This document shows positions 15,557 to 24,185 of a stretch of DNA of 64,000 bases, piece after piece. Position 1 is the stretch's first letter. Each line of letters opens with the position of its first letter. The notes under the pieces were generated by a model. It saw only the letters and a program-made list of their open reading frames with translations. It was not told the origin of the DNA and made no database searches. The stretch lies in NCBI RefSeq assembly GCF_900089955.1, contig NZ_FLQX01000102.1, positions 62,001 through 126,000 on the forward strand, read 5' to 3'. The position numbers and the translations under genes are program-made. This stretch comes from Candidatus Accumulibacter aalborgensis. Lineage in GTDB: Bacteria; Pseudomonadota; Gammaproteobacteria; Burkholderiales; Rhodocyclaceae.

Positions 15557-17014
15557 CTACAGTTGGCCGAGGAAGTCGCCGAGGCCACGCTCGTCGACGG
15601 CCACCACGTCGTCTGACTCGATGCCGAACTCGCTGGCCACGGTGCCCTGTTCGAGGTACACGCCCCAGCGCTCGACTTCGAGGCTGTTTTCGGCGACCTG
15701 GTTCAGGAAGTAGACGAGTCGGTTGTAGGCGGTGGCGTACTTGCTGCGGTCGGCGTAGATGGTGAGGCCGGCACGGCACAGCCGCAGCACTTCCTTGACA
15801 TCGACGCCGTTGTTGCCCAAGGGTGCGCTCGGCGGCAGGGCGCGCACTTCGAAGTGCTGCTCGCGAATGATGGCGCGCAGCCGGTTACTCAGATCCGGCA
15901 CACTGGCCAGGTCGTCGACAAAGATCAGCTTGCGGTGCGCCCTGGCCACGGCGGGCCCCGCTTGCGCAGCGGCCGCGACGCGTTCGCGCCGTGCTCTTTC
16001 GGCGCGAACGCGGTCTACCACTTCGCTCTTGAAACCCGCCAGGTGGGTGACGCGCAGGAATTCGGTGTCGAACAACCTGGCGTGCTCCGGGTCATCGATC
16101 TGACCCTCGACGGGCAACTGCTCGCACCATTGCATGATCGGCAGCCGCGCCTGCTGGGCGCGCTGAAACTGAAGCTGCGGCAGCGGCGCCGCAAAGCCTC
16201 TGCCCTTGCGACCGACGGTGGGCGAGAGCAGTTGGACGAACAGGTCGCAGCGTTCGAGGTCGGCGCTGATTGCCGTCTCGAACTCCTGCGCGGTCAACCC
16301 GATGTAGTCGCCCTCAGGCAGAACGACGATGCCTTCCGGCTCCAGCGCCAGCTTGACGGTCATGCGTTGCCGTTCAAGATCCTCGGTGGTATCGGCCAGC
16401 AACACCGTACCCAGTCGCGCGACGGCGGCCCTCGCCTCCACCCCCGCCGCGCGCAAGGCGCGCAGCCGGCTGTCGATCGCCACCCGCAGTTCGTTGAGAA
16501 CGCTCCAGTAGTAGGCCGCGCCCTCCGGGCCACTGTCCTTCGGACTCGGGTAACCGGATAGCACTGGTGACGCGGCATTGGCCGGCTGATACCAGAATTT
16601 TGCATGAATCAGCCGCTTGCGCAGCGCCTGGATGATCGGCGGAACGGAGGTGAGGCGTTCGAAGGGAAAAATCTCGACGACGTAGACGTCCGCGGGTTTC
16701 TCGGGGTCGTCGGCATGGGTGCGGACGAAGTGCTCGAGTTCCTTGCCGCACCATTGCGAATCGACATAGTTCTGCGACAGCAAGAGGACCAGCAACCGGC
16801 TTTGCCCTACCCTGACCAGCAAGTCGTCACTGAACTGGTCGCCCGGCTTGAGCTGATGGTCGATGAAGATACACTTCTTGAAGACGTTGGGTCCTTCATT
16901 GAGATTGGCCGCCAGCGCGGTCACCCAGCCCATCGGGCTCGACGTCCCGAGGGCGATGCCGTTGTCGGCATGGGCATAGCTGATGAAGACGTCATCCGGT
17001 TCAGCAGAGTCCAT
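15557..17014 (-). CDS. TIR-domain protein with two additional TIR-like domains
   Basis: A 485-aa protein and the first gene of the operon. Residues 7-130 form a TIR domain: DVFISYAHAD, the FIDHQLKPGDQFSDDL strand-helix, LLVLLLSQNYVDSQWCGKELEHF, in which E92 in the SxWCxxE context is the expected NADase glutamate. Residues about 205-275 (VLLADTTEDLERQRMTVKLA, GIVVLPEGDYIGL, CDLFVQLLSPTVG) and about 365-460 (LIFVDDLASVPDLSNRLRAI, FEVRALPPSA, GLTIYADRSK) repeat the same strand-helix-strand pattern in degenerate form. TIR domains of this type cleave NAD+ in bacterial immunity (family knowledge). The STAND-WD40 gene follows after 3 bp, suggesting a sensor/switch plus effector pair. Confidence 0.88.
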   Translation of the reverse strand: MDSAEPDDVFISYAHADNGIALGTSSPMGWVTALAANLNEGPNVFKKCIFIDHQLKPGDQFSDDLLVRVGQSRLLVLLLSQNYVDSQWCGKELEHFVRTHADDPEKPADVYVVEIFPFERLTSVPPIIQALRKRLIHAKFWYQPANAASPVLSGYPSPKDSGPEGAAYYWSVLNELRVAIDSRLRALRAAGVEARAAVARLGTVLLADTTEDLERQRMTVKLALEPEGIVVLPEGDYIGLTAQEFETAISADLERCDLFVQLLSPTVGRKGRGFAAPLPQLQFQRAQQARLPIMQWCEQLPVEGQIDDPEHARLFDTEFLRVTHLAGFKSEVVDRVRAERARRERVAAAAQAGPAVARAHRKLIFVDDLASVPDLSNRLRAIIREQHFEVRALPPSAPLGNNGVDVKEVLRLCRAGLTIYADRSKYATAYNRLVYFLNQVAENSLEVERWGVYLEQGTVASEFGIESDDVVAVDERGLGDFLGQL

Positions 17015-17409
17015 GGGTCCCTCGTGGGGGCTGAATGTCTTGGCCTATAGAGCAGCGCGCTGCCCGATCGGCCTCTCGGAATCCTGGGTGCGAATGATCC
17101 CGTCTTGCGGACCACGCGTTCTGTGGTGATCACTGGACCCCGATCGGGTGCCGGCGAGCGACCGGCATTCTTTCCGGACCGGTGCTGCGATCGGACGCCC
17201 CGGTCGTAACCCCCCGGCACGGGGGAGTCTCAATAATATCAGACAGACGCGGCTGCCGTACGACTTTGGGCAGTTCGTCAGGGCGCAGCGAGAAGGGGCA
17301 GAATCAACGACCAGGGGACCGCCCGAGGTTCGCTCGGCAACACCTTGAGCAGACCCCTCTGAACGCCCGCTAGCATGCCTGCGCGCCGGCGTGGTTGCCT
17401 GCCGCCGCT
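17015..17409. other. Intergenic region upstream of the TIR operon, GC-rich hairpins
   Basis: These 395 bases separate the TIR gene and the AraC-type gene, both on the minus strand. I see no gene. A hairpin CCCCC-GGCAC-GGGGG lies at 17211-17225, and self-complementary stretches (GACCGGCATTC, CCGGACCGG) lie around 17150-17185. The TIR operon promoter must be in this stretch; no consensus promoter was recognised. Confidence 0.5.
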
Positions 17410-18420
17410 CTACACGGCCGGGCTGTAGCGATAGGTGGTCGGTGACATGCCGCTCCAGCGCCTGAAGGCCCGGGTAAAGGCGCTTTGCTCGGAAAAACCG
17501 AGCAAGAAGGTGACTTCGGTCACCGATTTGCCGGGATCGTCGAGATAGCGACGAGCGAGTTCGTGGCGCGTTTCGTCGCACAGGCTCTGGTAGGTCAGGC
17601 CCAGTTCGCCCAGTTTGCGCTGCAGGGTACGCTGGCTCATGCCAAGGGCGGTGCACGTCTCTTGCGCCGACGGCGGCCCCGACGTCAGTTGTCGCAACAG
17701 GTGCGTCTTGCAGCGACTGACGATGTCGTCGTCGAAAAGATGGGCCAGTTGCTCGGTAAGGATTTTGTCGAAGGTGTTGGCCAGTGGAATGTTGGCCGTC
17801 GGCAGCGGCGCATCGACGGTGTCGCGGTCGAGCAGGAAACTGTCCTCGACCGCGCCGAACTCCACAGCGCAGCCAAACAATCTCAGCCAGGGTTGCGGGT
17901 CGGCCGGTTCCGGCCGGCGCAGCCGAAGGGCAAGGAAATTCAGTTGGCTGCCAAAATTCGTTCGGCACATGTTGAGCAGCATGGACAGCGTGAAATCGGT
18001 GATCAAATGAGCAATCGGCCCATCGTCGCGCCCGTGGTCGAAGACGACGTGCAGACCGGCCGGCTTGTCGACACAGCAATAGCTGGCGCGGTTGCCGACG
18101 ATGCGGGCGAAACGCTCCAGCCGCTTCAGCCCGGTATGCAGTGTTCGGCTGGACAGCCAGGCGTAACCCATTGTCCCGAGGTTGGAGGGGTGCCAGCATT
18201 CGCCGGCGCGCAAAGCGAATGCCGGATCGGGAATCTGCGCCGCGGCCTTGGAAAAGGCGATATCAGCCAATCGGCTGGGCAGGCGCGCCCGGATATCGCG
18301 CAGCGCTTCCGGCCGCACACCGACTTCCTGCAAGAAGCGCTGCGGGTCGATGCCGTGCAGTTCGACGAGACGTAACAGGATCAGCCAGACGCTGGCCAGC
18401 GTACTCTCCGTTTTCAGCAT
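17410..18420 (-). CDS. AraC-family regulator (OruR/ArgR-like, arabinose-binding-like N-terminus)
   Basis: A 336-aa regulator. The N-terminal 200 residues match the AraC_binding_4 (OruR/TetR-like sensory) type, with the characteristic WHPSNLGTMGYAWLSSRTL segment and a C-half LGLRRPEP-like stretch. The C-terminal domain has two helix-turn-helix motifs: TCTALGMSQRTLQRKLGELG and the AraC signature SVTEVTFLLGFSEQSAFTRAFRRWSG-SPTTYR. Related proteins control amino-acid or lipid metabolism genes. The start is MLKTESTLAS at 18420. It is divergent from the GGDEF-EAL gene, 158 bp away, so it may regulate that pair or a distant target. Confidence 0.9.
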   Translation of the reverse strand: MLKTESTLASVWLILLRLVELHGIDPQRFLQEVGVRPEALRDIRARLPSRLADIAFSKAAAQIPDPAFALRAGECWHPSNLGTMGYAWLSSRTLHTGLKRLERFARIVGNRASYCCVDKPAGLHVVFDHGRDDGPIAHLITDFTLSMLLNMCRTNFGSQLNFLALRLRRPEPADPQPWLRLFGCAVEFGAVEDSFLLDRDTVDAPLPTANIPLANTFDKILTEQLAHLFDDDIVSRCKTHLLRQLTSGPPSAQETCTALGMSQRTLQRKLGELGLTYQSLCDETRHELARRYLDDPGKSVTEVTFLLGFSEQSAFTRAFRRWSGMSPTTYRYSPAV

Positions 18421-18578
18421 GGCATGAGGCTCCCCGAGGGCTTGTATTGCGTGCTGGCACGAATGGTCATGCGGAAGGCGCGTCGGGTCAAGTGTTTTTC
18501 GGCGCTGCTGCGTAAGCTGCCTTACTCAAGCCAGCCGATCAGGGCAACCGGAATTCGCCATCATCAGGAAGCTGCGCC

Positions 18579-19943
18579 ATGAGCGACCAGCACGACCCTC
18601 GGTCAGAAGAACGCCCCGCCCGGTACTTCGAAACGATCTCTGCCGCGAATCATCTGCTCGATCCCATCACCGGCTTCCTCAACCGGACGGCTGGTCTGCA
18701 GGCGGCCGTCGTGCTGGTGGCCGGGGCCAGCGCCCGAGGGGCACCCGTGGGCGCCATCTGGCTGGATATTGACCGCTTTCGGCAGGTAAATGAATCATTC
18801 GGACATGCGGCTGGAGATGGTTTCATCGCCCGCATTGCCGAACGTATCCGTTCAGTCGTTCGCCTTCAGTGCGAGTTTTCGCGCATGGGCAGTGACGAAT
18901 TCGTCTTGCTGCTTCCCGACCTTGACCGGGCCGCTGCCGCACAGCTTGCTCGCCAGTTACTGGTCGAGGTCCGGCAGCCCTTGCAGGTCGACCAACTCCT
19001 GATCTATCCGTCGGCGAGCATCGGCATGGCCATCAACCAGGTCGGCGAAGACGCGCTAGCTTGGCTCGAACGCGCCGATCGCGCGATGATCGGCGCCAAG
19101 CGTCAAGGCGGCAATCGTCTGGTGATTTCGGGCGACGAACTGCTGACCCGGCGCCTTGGCGTGCAACTGGCGCGCGAGGAGCTGTTGATCGAGAGCGCAC
19201 TGCATGCTGCCCTGGAGTGCGGGTGCCTGGACCTCCACTTCCAGCCGATCATCGGACTGGATGGCCGGGTCGAGGCGGTCGAGGCGCTCATGCGCTGTAA
19301 CTTCAAGGGGCAGCAGATCGCCCCGGACCGCTTTATTCCCGTCGCTGAAAAGACCGGACTCATCGTTCGTCTCGGTGAATGGAGCCTGCTCCAGGGCGCC
19401 CGCTGCGCGGCCCGTCTACGCCTGCAGGGGACGCCGACCAAAATGGCGATCAATGTTTCGCGTGCGCAACTGGTTTCGCCAAAGTTCATGCCGGCCCTGC
19501 ACGGCGCTTTGGTTTGTGTCGATGTGCCAGCGGAGCTCATTGAACTTGAACTGACCGAGTCCCTGTTCATGGATCTTTCGCCAACCGTCCAGGCCAATCT
19601 GCGTCGTGCGCGCGAAGTCGGCGTCGGGCTGGCGATCGACGACTTTGGCACCGGCTACTCCTGCCTGGCCAATCTGAAAGACCTGTCGGCTACCAAACTG
19701 AAGCTGGACAGGTCCTTTGTCGGCGTTTTGCCGGAAGACCGGCGCTCCTTTGCCGTCGTCAAGGCGATGACGCGCCTGGGCCGGGAATTGGGCATGACGG
19801 TGGTCGCGGAGGGGGTGGAAACCCGCGAGCAATTGCTTGCACTGGCCGAAGCGGGCGTCGATGCGAGTCAGGGTTTCTATCACGCCCGACCGATGCCCGA
19901 ACCGGCGTTGCTGGCATGGATGAAGCAGAGAGTAGAAAAATGA
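18579..19943 (+). CDS. GGDEF-EAL protein, cyclic-di-GMP phosphodiesterase type
   Basis: A 454-aa soluble protein with no sensory domain. The GGDEF domain (about 25-190) has the active-site motif as GSDEF near residues 104-108, within the tolerated variants. The inhibitory-site RxxD five residues upstream reads RLQC, so c-di-GMP feedback is probably lost. The EAL domain (about 205-450) looks intact: EAL (EALMRC), N in INVSRAQL, E in LELTESLF, the DD pair in AIDDFGTGYS, K in LKLDRSFV and the E of VVAEGVETREQ. Phosphodiesterase activity is therefore likely, with or without residual cyclase activity. AGGAAG lies upstream of the ATG, and the stop overlaps the HDOD gene by 4 bp. Confidence 0.92.
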   Translation: MSDQHDPRSEERPARYFETISAANHLLDPITGFLNRTAGLQAAVVLVAGASARGAPVGAIWLDIDRFRQVNESFGHAAGDGFIARIAERIRSVVRLQCEFSRMGSDEFVLLLPDLDRAAAAQLARQLLVEVRQPLQVDQLLIYPSASIGMAINQVGEDALAWLERADRAMIGAKRQGGNRLVISGDELLTRRLGVQLAREELLIESALHAALECGCLDLHFQPIIGLDGRVEAVEALMRCNFKGQQIAPDRFIPVAEKTGLIVRLGEWSLLQGARCAARLRLQGTPTKMAINVSRAQLVSPKFMPALHGALVCVDVPAELIELELTESLFMDLSPTVQANLRRAREVGVGLAIDDFGTGYSCLANLKDLSATKLKLDRSFVGVLPEDRRSFAVVKAMTRLGRELGMTVVAEGVETREQLLALAEAGVDASQGFYHARPMPEPALLAWMKQRVEK

Positions 19944-20824
19944 CTGAAATGACCGACGAGACCCTGAACGAGCAGCCGGCCGTGGACCGGGTTCTGGAAC
20001 AGGCGCTAAAGGATCTGGAGATCCCGCCGCGCCCGCTGATCATCGACCGCATCAAGGCCGAGATGAACAGCGACACGCCGAATCTCAAGCGCGTCGGCCA
20101 GTTGATCAGCGTCGATGTCAGCCTGGCGGCCGGCCTGATCAAGACCGTAAATTCTCCTTACTTCGGTCTTCGCAACCGGGCTCGTTCTGTGCACGATGCG
20201 CTGTTGCTGCTGGGTCTCGACGTCACCTGCCGGGCAGTCGCCGCCATCAGCCTGCGTCAGGCTTTCCCGAACAACGGCCAACTCGATCGTTTCTGGGGCG
20301 CTTCGGCGCAGATTGCTGCACTCTCCGGCTGGCTCGCGCAGCAGTCACAAACCCCTCGCCTGCGTGCCGACGACGCCTATACCTATGGCTTGTTTCGCGA
20401 CTGCGGAATTGCCATGCTGCTGCTGCGCTTTCCGGTCTACCGACAAACGCTGGAGCGGGCCAATGCCGATAGCGAACTCGCGTTTACCACGGTCGAACAA
20501 CAGGATTTCCCGACCGATCACGCCACGATCGGCTGCATGCTGGCGCAAAACCGGTGGTTGCCCGAAGAAATCTGCCTGGCGATCCGCCACCACCATGACC
20601 AGTCGGCAATCGACCTCTTCGACTCCGGGTTACCGGCGGCCAGCCGCCACCTGGTAGCCATCAGCCAAACGGCCGAGCACATCGTCCAGAAGCTTACCGG
20701 CGGCAGTCGCACGGAAGAATGGACAAAGCTCGGCAGTTCGTGCTTGCGCCTGCTCAAACTCGGCGAGGCAGACCTGCGCGAGCTCTACTGCGGGGCGAAG
20801 GAGGTGCTCAGAACGGTGGATTGA
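19940..20824 (+). CDS. HDOD-domain protein
   Basis: The 294-aa form starts at ATG 19940, in the ATGA overlap with the GGDEF-EAL stop; a slightly longer start lies inside that gene. The HDOD domain spans about residues 25-225: PPRPLIIDRIKAEMNSD, the ISVDVSLAAGLIKTVNSPYFG helix, a DALLLLG motif, and a later HATIGCMLAQNRWLPEEICLAIRHHH segment that resembles HD-GYP proteins but lacks the catalytic HD. HDOD proteins act as regulatory or scaffold modules in c-di-GMP signalling and motility. Coupled translation with the EAL protein suggests one complex. Confidence 0.9.
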   Translation: MTEMTDETLNEQPAVDRVLEQALKDLEIPPRPLIIDRIKAEMNSDTPNLKRVGQLISVDVSLAAGLIKTVNSPYFGLRNRARSVHDALLLLGLDVTCRAVAAISLRQAFPNNGQLDRFWGASAQIAALSGWLAQQSQTPRLRADDAYTYGLFRDCGIAMLLLRFPVYRQTLERANADSELAFTTVEQQDFPTDHATIGCMLAQNRWLPEEICLAIRHHHDQSAIDLFDSGLPAASRHLVAISQTAEHIVQKLTGGSRTEEWTKLGSSCLRLLKLGEADLRELYCGAKEVLRTVD

Positions 20825-21095
20825 GGGGCACCAGCCTTGACATCACGCGTGCGCGCCTGCCAGGCCCCAGGCGTGGTTCGGGGGGGGCAGCCAACGGCCG
20901 GGGCGGTAGGGCACGATCCGATGCGCCTTGTTGACCACCTTTCCGGGTCCAAATCCGGGATTGACGGCGCTTGATGAGGCATGTACGGTGTCGTAAGTGG
21001 CGCTGGATTTCCTGTCCCTGGCTACCGCCGCGATGAGGCTGTCGCCAGTGGGCCCTTGGCCCTGAAATCAGGAATGTGATCGGGAGTGAACCACC

Positions 21096-23039
21096 ATGCG
21101 CAGCAAGATCGTTACCGCCGACGAAGCGATCGCCCTGATCCGGGACGGCGATACGCTGGCCAGTACCGGCTTCGTCCAGACCGGCTTCGCCGAGGCCCTG
21201 CTGTCGGCGCTGGAGCGCCGCTTCCTGGCCACCGGCAGCCCAAAGAACCTGGCCTTGTTCGCCGCTGCCGGTCAGGGCGACGGCAAGACCCTGGGACTCA
21301 ATCACCTGGGCCACGAAGGCTTGCTTCACCGGGTCGTGGCGGGCCACTGGGGACGCATGCCGAAGGTGGCGCAACTGGCCCTCGACAACCGCATCCAGGC
21401 GTATAACCTGCCCCAGGGAATCATCTGCCAGTTGTTCCGGGATCTGGCCGCCGGCAAGCCGGGTTCCTTCTCCAAGGTGGGGCTCCACACTTTCGTCGAC
21501 CCGCGCTACGGCGGTGGCCGAATCAATGCCGACACCACCAAGGACATCGTCAATCTGGTCGAAGTCGATGGCGAGGAGTGGCTGTTCTACAAGGTCGGTA
21601 CGGTCAACGTCGCCTTCGTGCGCGGCACCACCGCCGATACTTTTGGCAACATCACGATGGAGAGGGAAGCGCTGACCCTCAACAACCTCACCATGGCCAT
21701 GGCCGCCAAGAACAGTAACGGGATTGTGATTGCCCAGGTCGAACGGATCGCCGAGCGCAGCGGGCTTCCTCCGCGGCAGGTCAAAATTCCCGGCATTCTC
21801 GTCGATTGCGTGGTGGTCGCCGAACCGCTCCAGCACATGCAGACGCTGGCGACCCCGTACAGCGCCGCCTATGCCGGCGAGTTCCGGGTTCCCCACCCCA
21901 GCCTGGTATCGACACCGCTGACCGAGCGCAAGATCATCGCTCGGCGCGCGGCTTTCGAATTGCCACCTAACGGGATCATCAATCTGGGGGTCGGGATGCC
22001 CGAAGGGGTGGCGGCGGTCGCTCAGGAGGAGCGGATCTCGCACTTGCTGACGCTGACCGTGGAATCCGGTCTGATCGGCGGGATTCCCTCGAGCGGGGGC
22101 AACTTCGGGACCGGCGTGAACATGGACGCGGTGATCGACGAGAATCAGCAGTTCGATTTCTACGACGGCGGCGGCCTCGACATGGCGTGTCTCGGCATGG
22201 CCGAGTGCGATGCCGCCGGCAACGTCAACGTCAGCCGCTTCGGCGGCCGGCTGACCGGCGCTGGCGGCTTCATCAACATCAGCCAGAACGCCCGTCTGGT
22301 GGTCTTCGTCGGCACCTTTACCGGCAGCGGTCTCAAGGTCGAGGTCAATGACGGCAAGCTGCGCATTGTCCAGGAGGGAAGCCAGCGGAAGTTCCTTAAG
22401 CAGGTCGAGCAAATCACCTTCAATGGCCAGTACGCCTACGATCGTGGCAAGCCGGTCTATTACGTTACCGAACGCTGCGTGTTTCGTCGGGTCCGGCGAG
22501 GTCTGGCGCTGATCGAGGTGGCGCCCGGCATCGACGTCAACCGGGATATTCTGCCGTACATGGACTTCGCGCCTATCATTGGTGAATATGGCGAGATGGA
22601 TGCGCGCATCTTCAATGCCAACCCGATGGGACTGGAGTCTGAACTGCTCAACCTGTCCTTGCCGGAAAGGGTCATTTACGATCCGGAGCGCAACATCCTG
22701 TTCCTCAATTTCGAGGGCATGCATGTCCGGGTGGTCGAGGACGTGAAAGCGATCTGGGATATTTGCGAGTTGCGCTGCCGGGCGGCCGGCAAGCGGGTCG
22801 GTGTGATCATCAACTACGACCGCTTTCGCATCAACCAGGACATGTACGACGCCTATGCCGAAATGGACCGCTACTTCCTGGCTAATTATTTCAGTCAGAT
22901 CACCCGCTACGCCACCAGTGCGTTCCTGCGTGCCAAGCTCGGTGAAGCCTTCTCCGCACGCAGCATCGCGCCGCACGTCTTCGAGCGCCGGGAGGAAGCG
23001 CAGGCGTTCCTGGCCGGGCGCACCAGCGACCGGACCTGA
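21096..23039 (+). CDS. Acyl-CoA:acetate/propionate CoA-transferase-like protein with C-terminal extension
   Basis: A 647-aa protein with fused alpha and beta family I CoA-transferase halves: an N-half opening DEAIALIRDGDTLASTGFVQ, and a C-half with NLGVGMPEGVAAVA and TVESGLIGGIP, where the Glu (about 323) is the expected catalytic residue forming the CoA thioester. The standard YdiF-like enzyme ends near residue 520. Here about 110 extra residues follow, resembling an acyl-CoA or membrane-associated module (PERVIYDPERNILFLNFEGM onward). It probably moves CoA between short-chain acids such as acetate and propionate, relevant for organisms that store polyhydroxyalkanoates. GGGAG precedes the ATG. 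It stands alone. Confidence 0.88.
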   Translation: MRSKIVTADEAIALIRDGDTLASTGFVQTGFAEALLSALERRFLATGSPKNLALFAAAGQGDGKTLGLNHLGHEGLLHRVVAGHWGRMPKVAQLALDNRIQAYNLPQGIICQLFRDLAAGKPGSFSKVGLHTFVDPRYGGGRINADTTKDIVNLVEVDGEEWLFYKVGTVNVAFVRGTTADTFGNITMEREALTLNNLTMAMAAKNSNGIVIAQVERIAERSGLPPRQVKIPGILVDCVVVAEPLQHMQTLATPYSAAYAGEFRVPHPSLVSTPLTERKIIARRAAFELPPNGIINLGVGMPEGVAAVAQEERISHLLTLTVESGLIGGIPSSGGNFGTGVNMDAVIDENQQFDFYDGGGLDMACLGMAECDAAGNVNVSRFGGRLTGAGGFINISQNARLVVFVGTFTGSGLKVEVNDGKLRIVQEGSQRKFLKQVEQITFNGQYAYDRGKPVYYVTERCVFRRVRRGLALIEVAPGIDVNRDILPYMDFAPIIGEYGEMDARIFNANPMGLESELLNLSLPERVIYDPERNILFLNFEGMHVRVVEDVKAIWDICELRCRAAGKRVGVIINYDRFRINQDMYDAYAEMDRYFLANYFSQITRYATSAFLRAKLGEAFSARSIAPHVFERREEAQAFLAGRTSDRT

Positions 23040-23120
23040 CGCCGGCCGCTGCGCTGCGGACGCCGCCTCGAAGCAGCGGGCCAGCAGCGGCGATCACGTC
23101 GACCAGGCAAGCGGAAGCGA

Positions 23121-23391
23121 AGTGGCCCTGAAAATTCAAAGAGCGGGATGATAGAAGCTGGAAGCCGCAGGGGCCTCGCCACAACTTGCCGAAGCCTTGG
23201 CCGAGGCGCAGCCGGAAGTGTTTGCTGACGTGCTTGACACGTCTCTGGCGACCAAGTCGGACATCGTGCGACTGGAAAATCGAATCGAGCGCCTCGAGAT
23301 GAAGGTCGAAAGCAAGTTTTCACTGTTACAGTGGATGATCGCCGTCCTGATCGCTCTGGCCGTTGCCAACTTCGCCAAGCAATTCTTCTGA
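23121..23391 (+). pseudogene. Decayed DUF1640-like coiled-coil membrane protein, C-terminal part
   Basis: The readable part (from TTG at 23197) encodes 64 residues: a heptad-like coil LVxx-DIVRLENRIERLEMKVESK followed by a C-terminal helix LLQWMIAVLIALAVANFA. The segment just upstream only makes sense across two frame changes: FKER, then MIEAG, then ASPQLAEALAEAQ, reading from 23135 to 23200. This matches the layout of DUF1640/CCDC90-like bacterial proteins (N-terminal helix, coil, single membrane anchor). It may still be expressed from the TTG, but the family N-terminus is broken. Confidence 0.5.
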
Positions 23392-23542
23392 GCCTTCAAT
23401 GAGAGGAAAAAGTGTCTTTCCTTTTGCTTTGGCGTGCGCTTCGCCAGTGATTTGCACAGTTTTTTTGGGTTATGGGAAAAAGGAAAGACCTGCTCCCGCT
23501 CTTGCGCTCCCTTGACCCACGCCCCTCGCTTGACCCTCGCCG

Positions 23543-23980
23543 CTAGGCGTCCGGAAGCCAGCCGTCCTTGAGGACTTCACCTTCAATCGACCAGGGACAG
23601 GCATCTGGAAAGCAGTCCAGACCGGTTTCTGTAATGACCTGGGCTACCCCATTGGACCAGAAGCGATCAATCCACATCGGGTCGCGAAGTCTGCCGGCCA
23701 GACTTGGAGCATCTTTGAGAAACCAGAAGATTTCCTTCCGCTGGATGCGAATGGTGCTTTCCCAACTCGACCCCCTCCGACCGGGCTGACACTGCCACTT
23801 CAGCAGATGAGCCACAAGCACAGCCATCCGGCTCGCCAGTTCGCGCTGTTCGCTCTTGCCCACGTCCTCGATCTCCTCCGCAATGTGTTCTCGGTCGAGC
23901 AGATCGAAACGCCCGGCACGAATGAACTCGGCCTGCTCGTTGGCCCATGCGACTACGTCTGCTTCGTAACTGGTGCTCAT
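23543..23980 (-). CDS. DUF29-family protein
   Basis: A 145-aa protein from ATG 23980, with GGAGAG nine bases upstream; a GTG three codons earlier is the alternative. It shows the DUF29 pattern: YEADVVAWANEQAEFIRAGRFDLLD, HIAEEIEDVGKSEQRELASRM, LLKWQCQPGRRGSSWESTI and a final helix. DUF29 proteins are small helical proteins with unknown role, numerous in cyanobacteria and some betaproteobacteria and often next to mobile or toxin-antitoxin DNA. The next stretch upstream is a scar region, in line with a mobile neighbourhood. Confidence 0.85.
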   Translation of the reverse strand: MSTSYEADVVAWANEQAEFIRAGRFDLLDREHIAEEIEDVGKSEQRELASRMAVLVAHLLKWQCQPGRRGSSWESTIRIQRKEIFWFLKDAPSLAGRLRDPMWIDRFWSNGVAQVITETGLDCFPDACPWSIEGEVLKDGWLPDA

Positions 23981-24092
23981 GCCACTCACTCTCCATTTCT
24001 TTCTTGGTGTCTAATTTCCCATCTTGCCGAAAAAACGACTTGACCTCAAGCATGCGTTGTGCAGTGGTTTCTTGTCTGGCAGGATGCAGGGC

Positions 24093-24185
24093 ATGAGTAC
24101 CGTGACGTTCGACACCCCCAAGTTTTCCGACACGCTCAAAGCGGCCGGTGTTCCTGGCCCCGCTTGTCGACTTGCGCTGGGGTAA
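24093..24185 (+). pseudogene. N-terminal fragment of a DUF1640-like gene
   Basis: ATG 24093 opens a 30-codon frame whose first 21 residues (MSTVTFDTPKFSDTLKAAGV) are the standard N-terminus of DUF1640-like coiled-coil proteins. It then runs into unrelated sequence and stops at 24183. The coil and membrane anchor are missing. A separate copy at 23121-23391 keeps only the C-terminal part. Confidence 0.6.

Noticed and set aside
20808-22976. 722-codon minus-strand frame opposite the CoA-transferase
   Set aside because: No protein-like motifs; the plus strand encodes a well-recognised enzyme. High GC content makes such antisense frames common here.
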